The notes under the pieces were generated by a model. The model ran no database searches and was not told the origin of the DNA. It saw only the letters and a list, made by a program, of their open reading frames with translations. 64,000 bases of DNA from Sphingomonadales bacterium (lineage in GTDB: Bacteria > Pseudomonadota > Alphaproteobacteria > SMXS01), in the NCBI GenBank assembly GCA_022844405.1, contig JALHLV010000021.1:1-64000 (forward strand). Reading direction: 5' to 3'. Both the position numbers and the translations under genes were made by a program. Shown here in pieces: positions 57,622 to 64,000 of this stretch. Position 1 is the stretch's first letter. Every line of letters begins with the position of its first letter.

Positions 57622-59106
57622 TCACATATGGGCAAAGCGCCCGACACTCAGTCCGGCGCGGCGCGCCCAGACGCCCAGCACCCCGCGCTCCTGCTCGGTG
57701 GCGTAGCGGTTCTGCCGGCCGCGCACCTCGATCATGGTCCCGGTCCTATCGAGGGCGATGGTCAGATGCTTCTCGTTGCGTCTCTCGCTGTGCTCGCGCT
57801 CCAGCGTCCAGATCGAGCAGTCGCCGCGGGCACAGCTCGCGGTGTAGGTGGCGACGCAGTGGCGCATGGCGCGGCCCTCCTCGACGAGCTCGGCGCCGCT
57901 GAGCAGTTGGCGGACGCGCCACCGGGCGCGGCGGCCGTCTTCGTCGGCCGTGCCCGCGTCCATCAGCAGCCCCTTGAACCCGGCGGGACGGAAATAGGCG
58001 TTCGCCGCCAGCTTAAAGCCCCGCAATTCGCCATGCCACAGGTGCACCTGCCGCAGCAGGGTGTCGGGCGTGCGCCGGTTCATGGACAGGCCGGGCTGCG
58101 GCGGCGGCATTACCTCCACCTGGCCGGGGCCGGTCAGCACCTCATGCGATTCGAACCTCTGGAAGTTCAGGAAGTCGATGATGGGCCCCACATGCCTCCG
58201 GTCGAGCATCGGATTGTCGATAAAGAAGCGGTACACCGAGGCCCAGAACGCGCGGCGCTCATCGTCCTTCTCAATGGCCGCGCCGAGGCGCGTGCCCAGC
58301 AGTGTCTCCACCAGCCGCTGGTCGCCGCCAAAGGCGCGCACGTCGGCCCACAGCAGCGCCTCCTCGATGGCATAGTGGTCGGGAGCGGCCATGAACTCGT
58401 GGGCCATGCGCTTGGTCATGGGATAGAGCGTATCGGCGGTGCGGATGTTGCCGCCGCCGCCCACATGGATGAACCAGTCGCGGAACCGGTGCGAGCCAGC
58501 GTCGCGCCGAAGCCATACGCTGTCGAGGAACGGCGGCACCGGATAGCGGGCCAGCAGGTGGCGCGCCAGCGAGCCGAACTGGCGGCGATGGTTGTGGGTC
58601 TCCGGCCGCCAGTCCTCGATGGGCCGCAGCCACTGGCCGCGCCGGTCGTGCAGGCGCACCAGCCCGTCGATGTAGCGCAGGTTGGCGCGGCCCCACTGCA
58701 CGCCCTCGAACAGAAAGTCGCAGCGCCGTTCCAGATACAGCAGGAAGCCGCGCAGGCTGTCGCGGTCGGCCGCGTCCCGCTTGCTGGCGGCGATGGCCTG
58801 CGCCGCCTCCTTCCAGCCGGGACGCGCCACCTCGGTCGGATCGATCCCGCCGGCGCAGGCATGCTCGATGAACTTGCGCGGATTTTGGTGGATATGTTGG
58901 CGTGCCTTCGAGCGCTCGGCCTCGCGGCGCAGCAGCGCGATCTCAGCATCCCGCTCGTCGGCGGTCTTGTCCAGCGACGGCGGAAAACCCTTGTCGGCGC
59001 ACCAGCGCAGATAGTTGACGCTGCCGGTCAGGCCGAGCGCGCGGATATGCTTGGCCATGGTCGGCTTCAGCGGCGGCTCTTCGGATTGGCGTCGGTCCCT
59101 CGGCAT
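57622..59106 (-). CDS. PcfJ-like protein
   Basis: A 494-residue PcfJ-like protein. The C-terminal region carries the family signature with an invariant MRHCV, then YTASCARGDCSIWTLE and RNEKHLTIALD, around residues 410-460. The rest is basic and helical, with many Arg and Trp residues and no membrane helix. PcfJ was first named from a conjugative plasmid of Enterococcus and its biochemical role is unknown; chromosomal copies are widespread. No conjugation genes surround it here. The start at 59106 lacks a strong Shine-Dalgarno, and an ATG 48 bases in is a possible alternative. Confidence 0.82.
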   Translation of the reverse strand: MPRDRRQSEEPPLKPTMAKHIRALGLTGSVNYLRWCADKGFPPSLDKTADERDAEIALLRREAERSKARQHIHQNPRKFIEHACAGGIDPTEVARPGWKEAAQAIAASKRDAADRDSLRGFLLYLERRCDFLFEGVQWGRANLRYIDGLVRLHDRRGQWLRPIEDWRPETHNHRRQFGSLARHLLARYPVPPFLDSVWLRRDAGSHRFRDWFIHVGGGGNIRTADTLYPMTKRMAHEFMAAPDHYAIEEALLWADVRAFGGDQRLVETLLGTRLGAAIEKDDERRAFWASVYRFFIDNPMLDRRHVGPIIDFLNFQRFESHEVLTGPGQVEVMPPPQPGLSMNRRTPDTLLRQVHLWHGELRGFKLAANAYFRPAGFKGLLMDAGTADEDGRRARWRVRQLLSGAELVEEGRAMRHCVATYTASCARGDCSIWTLEREHSERRNEKHLTIALDRTGTMIEVRGRQNRYATEQERGVLGVWARRAGLSVGRFAHM

Positions 59107-59186
59107 GAGCGCGATGGGCGCACAGAGGCGCCCGAATGTCCATTGCAGCGAATGCCAGTGCGGGGAGCTTCAGCCGATCCCTGTAA

Positions 59187-60758
59187 TTACCCGACCCGCG
59201 TATCCATCCCCGCCCAGTAGGGCTCTCGCAACTCACGCTTGAGCAGCTTGCCGATGGTGCTGCGGGGCAGGTCGTCGCGTAGCTCGACCTTGTGCAGGCG
59301 CTGCAGCTTGCCGAGGCGCTCGTTGGCCCAGGCGCGGATTTCCTCGCCGGTCGCGGTCGAGCCCGGCTTCAAGACCACCATGCCGAGCGGGCTCTCGCCC
59401 CATTCCTCGCTGGGAATGGAGATCACGGCGGCGTCATCCACGTCCGGATGCTTCAGCAGCTCGGCTTCCAGGTCGGCGGCATAGATGTTGAAGCCGCCGG
59501 AGATGATCATGTCCTTGGCGCGGTCGAGCAGGATGATGAAGCCGTCCTCGTCCATCTTGCCCATGTCGCCGCTGCGCTGCCACAGCCTGCCCTCGGGGTC
59601 GATCCAGCGGCTCTCGCTGGTCTTGTCCGGCTTGTTGTAGTAGCCGGTCATCATGTAGCCCGACCAGCCGATCAGCTCGCCGATCTGCCCGCGCGGCACC
59701 TCGTTCATGTTCTCGTCGACGACGCGAATCTCGCTGCCCTCGCGGGCAAAGCCCACGGTGTGCACCTTGTCAGGATGTTCGTGGGCGTTGAGGAAGCAGC
59801 CGACGCCGCCCTCTGTCATGCCGTAAACCTCGGTGAAGCCGCCCGGCCAGGCGGTGATCAGCCAGGTCTTGAACTTGGGCCGGAGCGGGGCCGAGGTGCA
59901 GAACTTCCACACGAAGCTCGACAGATCGTACTTGCCGAAGTCGGGATGGTCGTGCAGCCGGTGATACTGCACCGGCACCTGCATGGTGTGGGTGGCGCGC
60001 TCCTTCTCGGCGAGGCGCAGATAGTTCTCCGTGTCCGAGCGCGGCAGCAGGATGGTCGTGCCGCCCCAGGCCAATGCCGGCAGCAGCGCGAACAGCGTGG
60101 TGTTGGAATAGAGCGGCGTCGACACGATCAGCCGCGTGTCCGGGCCGTAGCCGAACGCGTCGCGCGTCGCCCAGTAGGAGATGCGGGTGCGGTGGTCGTG
60201 CAGGATGCCCTTGGGCACGCCGGTCGTGCCGGACGAATAGATGATGTTGAAGTCGTCCAGCTTGTCGATCTCGACGCGCGGATTGGTGTCGGGACATTGG
60301 GCGATCCAGTCCTGGAAGCTGGCCCAGCGCTCGTCCGAGAAATCGTAGGCGATGCGGCCGCCGGGAACGAGGGTCGACAGGCGCGCGTCGATCTGGCCGA
60401 CAAGGTCCATGGTCTTCTTCGACACGAACAGCACCTTCGAGCCGCTGTCGGCGATCATCGCCTCGAGGCTTTCGGCGCTCGCCATGCCGGATAGCGGCAC
60501 GGCGCAACCGCCGGCGCGGATGATGCCCCAGAAGGTGAAGAAATATTCGGCCGAGGTGTCGGCCAGGATGGCGACCTTGTCGCCCCGCCCGATCCCCAGC
60601 GCGATCAGGCCGTTCGCCACCCGGTTGATAACCTTGTCGCCTTGGCCCCAGCTGTAGCGCTCGTCGCCGAACACCAGCATCTCGGCGTCCGGCCGCGTGC
60701 GCGCCTGGAAGTCCATGAGGTCGGAGAGGTTGGCTTCCCGTTCGAACTGCGTGAGCAT
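59187..60758 (-). CDS. Acyl-CoA synthetase (AMP-binding, ANL superfamily)
   Basis: A 523-residue adenylate-forming CoA ligase. P-loop IYSSGTTGVPKG, the TEVYGMTEGG motif, hinge region DRAKDMIISGGFNIYAADLE and the C-terminal catalytic lysine in RSTIGKLLKREL are present. It would activate a carboxylic acid to its CoA thioester for degradation. AAGG abuts the ATG at 60758. It lies about 200 bases downstream of an iron-dependent alcohol dehydrogenase, SDR and MDR on the same strand, making a likely catabolic run. Upstream in-frame sequence to 60926 does not have coding-like third-position G/C. Confidence 0.94.
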   Translation of the reverse strand: MLTQFEREANLSDLMDFQARTRPDAEMLVFGDERYSWGQGDKVINRVANGLIALGIGRGDKVAILADTSAEYFFTFWGIIRAGGCAVPLSGMASAESLEAMIADSGSKVLFVSKKTMDLVGQIDARLSTLVPGGRIAYDFSDERWASFQDWIAQCPDTNPRVEIDKLDDFNIIYSSGTTGVPKGILHDHRTRISYWATRDAFGYGPDTRLIVSTPLYSNTTLFALLPALAWGGTTILLPRSDTENYLRLAEKERATHTMQVPVQYHRLHDHPDFGKYDLSSFVWKFCTSAPLRPKFKTWLITAWPGGFTEVYGMTEGGVGCFLNAHEHPDKVHTVGFAREGSEIRVVDENMNEVPRGQIGELIGWSGYMMTGYYNKPDKTSESRWIDPEGRLWQRSGDMGKMDEDGFIILLDRAKDMIISGGFNIYAADLEAELLKHPDVDDAAVISIPSEEWGESPLGMVVLKPGSTATGEEIRAWANERLGKLQRLHKVELRDDLPRSTIGKLLKRELREPYWAGMDTRVG

Positions 60759-60957
60759 CCTTGTTTCCCGGTTGTCGTCGGTATCATCACCAAAAGTCGC
60801 AGCGCGGGCCGGCTGCATGCGCAGCTCGCGAATGGCTGGCCATAGATCGACACCTATTCCCTTGAACCTGTTTCGAATCTTTGTGCCGAGGCCATACTCG
60901 TCCTGGGGTTCTTTCCTTCTGGGCATCCCGGCCTCCTGGTCATCGGCGAAACCCTAC

Positions 60958-62124
60958 CTAGAACGCCGCTTCAAGAATAGCCTTCACCGATGCTTCGTCC
61001 GGCAATGGGCGCGGGTTGGTGCGCACCCACATGCTCGCGACGCTTCGGCGAGCGATGCCGTCGAAATCGTCGCGGGTCACGCCCACGTCGCGCAGCGTCT
61101 GCGGCAGGCCCAGGCCGCCGACGAAGTCGTGGACCAGGTCGGCGGCGTCGGCGTCCGGCTTACCGAAGGCGGCGGCCACGTAGCGCTGCGCCTGCTCCGT
61201 TACCGGCCGGTTCCAGCGCAGCACATGCGGCAGCAGGATGCAGGAGGTGTAACCATGCGGCACCTCCTTCATGCCGCCCAGCACGCCGCCGATACCGTGG
61301 GACGCGCCGTAGGGCGCGCGGTCGATGCCGTGGCCCGCGATCCAGGTGGCTTGCTGGCAGGCGAGGCGAGCCTCGAGGTCGTCCGGGTCGGCCTTGGTGC
61401 GCGGCAGGTTGACCCGGAACATTTCGATGGCCTGGCGGCAGCAGCCGGTGATGAACGGGTTGGCCCGGATCGAGCAGATGCCCTCGACCGCGTGGTCGAA
61501 GCCGCGGATGCCGGTCGACAGCCACAGCCACTCGGGCGTGTGCACGGTCATGGCCGGATCGAGGATGATCGACTGGCCGGCCGAATTGGTGCCGACGAAG
61601 CCGTCCTTGAACTTCTTCCTCAGGTCGGTGACGCCGGCGATGGTGCTGAACTCGGCGCCCGACAGCGTTGTCGGCACGATGATCTGCCGCACGGTCGACG
61701 GCCGCGACTTCGGCGTCACATAGGTGCCGTCCGGATTGACCCGCGTGTGCCAGGCGTCCATACCCTCGATGGTGCGCACGTCCTCGGCGATGCAGATCTG
61801 CACCGTCTTGACCATGTCGATGGCGGTGCCGCCGCCGATGGTGACGATCAGGTCGGCATTCGCGGCGCGCACCGCGTCGGCGCAGTCCAGCACGGTCTCG
61901 CGCGGCGTGTGCGCAATGCAGTCGTCATACAGGCCGACGATCAGCCCGCCCAGCGCGGCGCGCAGGTCGGAAATGGCCGTGGTCTTGCGGTTGAGAGACT
62001 TGGCCGTGACGATGAACAGGCGGCTCTTGCCCAGCCGCTCGGCTTCCGCGCGGATCGCTTCGGCCGCGGGGCGGCCGAAGACGATGCGTTCCTGCGGAAT
62101 GTAGTCGTAGCTGCCCGAAGGCAT
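60958..62124 (-). CDS. Iron-containing alcohol dehydrogenase
   Basis: A 388-residue group III (iron-dependent) alcohol dehydrogenase. The NAD-binding GGGTAIDMVKT and the metal ligands Asp (ILDPAMTV), His (GFDHAVEG), His (SHGIGG) and His (VPHGYTS) are all in place. The sequence resembles maleylacetate reductases and related aldehyde/alcohol enzymes, so ring-cleavage products are possible substrates. It starts 6 bases after the SDR stop, implying one transcript. Confidence 0.92.
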   Translation of the reverse strand: MPSGSYDYIPQERIVFGRPAAEAIRAEAERLGKSRLFIVTAKSLNRKTTAISDLRAALGGLIVGLYDDCIAHTPRETVLDCADAVRAANADLIVTIGGGTAIDMVKTVQICIAEDVRTIEGMDAWHTRVNPDGTYVTPKSRPSTVRQIIVPTTLSGAEFSTIAGVTDLRKKFKDGFVGTNSAGQSIILDPAMTVHTPEWLWLSTGIRGFDHAVEGICSIRANPFITGCCRQAIEMFRVNLPRTKADPDDLEARLACQQATWIAGHGIDRAPYGASHGIGGVLGGMKEVPHGYTSCILLPHVLRWNRPVTEQAQRYVAAAFGKPDADAADLVHDFVGGLGLPQTLRDVGVTRDDFDGIARRSVASMWVRTNPRPLPDEASVKAILEAAF

Positions 62125-62130
62125 GGGCGA

Positions 62131-62910
62131 TCAGGAGCCGCCGGTGACGTAGATGCACTGGCCGGTCACCCAGCTCGACGCGGGCGAGACCATGTAGAGC
62201 ACGGCGGCGCCGATATCCTCGGGCGTGCCCCAGCGCTCCAGCGGCAGCTTGATGTACTCCTTCAGCTCGGCCTCGCGCTCGGGCGTATGCATCTTCATCG
62301 AGTCGATGAAGTTCTCGGTCGGGATCGGGCCCGGCGCCACCGCGTTGACGCGGATCTTCGGCGCCAGCTCGCGCGAGAACGTGGCGGTCAGGCTGTTCAC
62401 CGCCGACTTGGACGCGCCGTAGGGACCGTTCTTCAGGTTCGGGCCCATGTCCTTGGCCGCGCGCGACGAGATGTTGACGATGGCGCCGCCCTTTTCGCCC
62501 ATGGCCTTGGCGGCGACCACGCAGCCGGCCCACACGGCTTTGATGTTCAGGTCGATCTGCGCCATGAACTGCTCTTCCGAGGTGCGGGTCAGCCAGCGCG
62601 GCGTGCCGTCGGGCAGGCCGCCGGCATTGTTCACCCAGATGTCCAGCCCGCCCAGCTCGTCCTGCGCGCGCTTGGCCAGGTTCTCCAGGAACTCCATCTT
62701 GGTCACGTCGGTCGGCACCGCGATGGCGCGGCGGCCGCGTTCCTGGACTTCCTTGACCACCCGGTCCAGTTCGTCCTTGCTGCGCGACGCGACGGCGATG
62801 TCGGCGCCCGCGTCGGCCAGCGCCAGGGCGATGCCCCGGCCGATGCCCTTGCCCGCGCCGGTGATGACGGCGACCTTGCCGTCCAGCTTGAATAGATCGA
62901 GAACGCCCAT
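62131..62910 (-). CDS. Short-chain dehydrogenase/reductase
   Basis: A 259-residue classical SDR with TGAGKGIGRGIALALADAGA, NNAGG, and catalytic Ser, Tyr, Lys in NISSRAAK and GPYGASKSAV. It is a clear paralogue of the SDR at 50025 and shares its C-terminal region (ELAPKIRVNA, APGPIPTE, SSWVTGQ). The second gene of the MDR-SDR-ADH-CoA ligase run. It begins 37 bases after the MDR stop. Confidence 0.94.
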   Translation of the reverse strand: MGVLDLFKLDGKVAVITGAGKGIGRGIALALADAGADIAVASRSKDELDRVVKEVQERGRRAIAVPTDVTKMEFLENLAKRAQDELGGLDIWVNNAGGLPDGTPRWLTRTSEEQFMAQIDLNIKAVWAGCVVAAKAMGEKGGAIVNISSRAAKDMGPNLKNGPYGASKSAVNSLTATFSRELAPKIRVNAVAPGPIPTENFIDSMKMHTPEREAELKEYIKLPLERWGTPEDIGAAVLYMVSPASSWVTGQCIYVTGGS

Positions 62911-62947
62911 CCGGTTTGTCCTTTCGTATTCCCTGTGATTTGGTTTG

Positions 62948-63979
62948 TCAGGCCGATGCCGCCGGCAGGCGGATCACCATCTTGCCCCGGTTCTCGCCAT
63001 GATAGAGCCGCTGGAACACATCGGGGAAGTCGCCGACGTCGCCGTCGATGACATTTTCCCGCATCACCAGCTTGCCCTCCTTGACCCAGGCGGCGAGCTG
63101 CGCCTGGGCGGCGGCGAATTTTTCCGCATAGTCATAGACCACGAAGCCCTGCATGCGGGCCCGCATGGTACCCAGCCAGATATAGTTGCTGGGGCCCTCC
63201 ATCTTCTCCTGGGTGTATTGCGAGGTCGAGCCGCACAGCAGCACCGTGCCGCGCATGGCGATCCACCTCAGGGACTCGTTGAGGATCTCGCCGCCCACAT
63301 TGTCGAAGATCGAATTGATCCGGTCGGGCGCGGCCTTCACCAGTTGCTCGTAGAGGTCGCCCTTCCTGTAGTTGATGGCGACGTCGAACCCCAGTTCCTC
63401 GGTCAGCCACTTGCCCTTCTCGTCGCTGCCGGTAATGCCGATCACCTTCGCGCCCAGGATGCGGCCGATCTGGCCGGCGATGGAGCCGACCGCGCCGGCG
63501 GCGCCGTTCACCACCATGGTATGGCCCGGCCCCGGCTTGCACTCCTCGATCACCGCGAAATAGGCGGTCAGGCCCGACACGCCCATGCCGCCCAGCCACT
63601 GGGCCAGCGGCGCGATCGAGGTATCGACCTTTTCCAGGCCCTTGCCGTCCGAGACGGCGTAGTTCTGCACGCCCAACCCGCCGGTGACGTAGTCGCCTGG
63701 CTTGAAGTTCGGGTTGCGGCTTTCGACGACCTTGCCGGCGACGCCGCCGCGCACCAGGTCGCCGGGCTGCACCCGGAACAGGAAGTCCTTGCTGTCGCGC
63801 ATGATCAGCCGCAGCGCGGCGTCGACCGACAGGTATTGGGCTTCGACCAGGACCTCGCCGTCCTTGGGCTCGGGCATGGGCGCTTCCCGCACCTCGAAGT
63901 CGTTTGGTCCGGCCTCTCCCTGCGGGAAGCGCGTCATGTAGAGCTGCCGGTTACGGCGGTCGTTGGGACGTGTGGTCAT
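62948..63979 (-). CDS. Zinc-independent MDR oxidoreductase
   Basis: A 343-residue medium-chain dehydrogenase of the leukotriene B4 dehydrogenase/prostaglandin-reductase-like, zinc-free group. The nucleotide motif is NGAAGAVGSIAGQIGRILGA, followed by GITGSDEKGKWLTEELGFD. No structural or catalytic zinc cysteines. It would reduce an activated C=C bond such as an enone, with NADPH. The ATG at 63979 gives a full-length N terminus (MTTRPNDRRNRQLYMTRFP); it is the first complete gene of this run in the window. Confidence 0.9.
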   Translation of the reverse strand: MTTRPNDRRNRQLYMTRFPQGEAGPNDFEVREAPMPEPKDGEVLVEAQYLSVDAALRLIMRDSKDFLFRVQPGDLVRGGVAGKVVESRNPNFKPGDYVTGGLGVQNYAVSDGKGLEKVDTSIAPLAQWLGGMGVSGLTAYFAVIEECKPGPGHTMVVNGAAGAVGSIAGQIGRILGAKVIGITGSDEKGKWLTEELGFDVAINYRKGDLYEQLVKAAPDRINSIFDNVGGEILNESLRWIAMRGTVLLCGSTSQYTQEKMEGPSNYIWLGTMRARMQGFVVYDYAEKFAAAQAQLAAWVKEGKLVMRENVIDGDVGDFPDVFQRLYHGENRGKMVIRLPAASA

Positions 63980-63982
63980 GGT

Positions 63983-64000
63983 TCAGCGCTTCTCGAAGGT
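63983..64000 (-). CDS. Possible 3' end of another gene, cut by the window
   Basis: The last 18 bases read on the minus strand as ACC TTC GAG AAG CGC followed by TGA, i.e. the tail TFEKR, ending 3 bases before the MDR start codon. That spacing and codon usage fit the end of an upstream operon gene, but six codons are too few to be sure. Confidence 0.3.
   Translation of the reverse strand, partial: TFEKR

Noticed and set aside
60759-60926. A 56-residue N-terminal extension of the CoA ligase
   Set aside because: The codons lack the G/C-rich third positions of the gene body, and the family N terminus begins at the ATG at 60758.

Overview
The window looks like a piece of a high-GC (roughly two-thirds G+C) alphaproteobacterial chromosome from a free-living, metabolically broad organism. 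Supporting signs are the giant (about 1,600-residue) NAD-dependent glutamate dehydrogenase, class I lysyl-tRNA synthetase, an Rrf2-controlled SUF operon of alphaproteobacterial type, a fused CysN-CysC, TacAT-type toxin-antitoxin genes, and several P450/SDR/CoA-ligase genes. I cannot name the genus. Genes are densely packed. Many start codons are ATG, but TTG and GTG starts with good Shine-Dalgarno sequences recur.

Layout. 1-153: an AT-richer stretch ending in a lone 3' half of tRNA-Gly(GCC), probably the outer border (att site) of an integrated element. 410-4033: TPR secreted protein, DUF3297 protein, dienelactone hydrolase, SEC-C protein, and a DUF1778/GNAT toxin-antitoxin pair with a clear promoter and operator-like palindrome. 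4034-9590: CaiB-type CoA-transferase, two GNATs, a RLAN/ATP-grasp ligase coupled to one GNAT, and a Kef-type antiporter. 9684-21597: NAD-glutamate dehydrogenase, an unrecognised exported protein, lysK, a DinG-like Fe-S helicase, TerB-like protein and SixA-like phosphatase. 21670-29771: a P450, then a four-gene translationally coupled operon (MacB/LolD-type ATPase, double-FtsX permease, HlyD-type adaptor, patatin-like lipase). 29929-32530: small membrane protein, DEDDh exonuclease-like protein, SDR, LysE exporter.

32741-39155 is a complete SUF operon (rrf2-sufB-C-D-S-U-T-A, minus strand), preceded by an IscR type-1-like operator. 39349-46534: exported hypothetical protein, two glycerophosphodiester phosphodiesterases in tandem, an acyl-CoA dehydrogenase, and cysD-cysNC for sulfate activation. 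46587-53322: small hypothetical protein, dipeptide epimerase, enoyl-CoA hydratase, SMP-30-like hydrolase, SDR, P450, and a dihydrodipicolinate-reductase-like dehydrogenase with a poly-lysine tail. 53573-56325: a two-gene polysaccharide synthase/outer-membrane porin locus resembling PgaC-PgaA without PgaB or PgaD. 56342-57006: PIN/Phd toxin-antitoxin pair, possibly leaderless. 57098-63979: NTF2-like protein, PcfJ-like protein, and a catabolic run of CoA ligase, iron alcohol dehydrogenase, SDR and MDR oxidoreductase.

The second half is dominated by genes for oxidising and CoA-activating small hydrophobic molecules (two P450s, three SDRs, acyl-CoA dehydrogenase, enoyl-CoA hydratase, CoA ligase, CoA-transferase). 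Two MITE-like elements with perfect 28-bp inverted repeats and one dispersed GC-rich repeat sit in intergenic gaps. The least-described systems are the GNAT + RLAN/ATP-grasp pair, the patatin/ABC-exporter operon, the minimal Pga-like locus and the PcfJ gene. I saw no CRISPR array, rRNA, complete tRNA, transposase or integrase.
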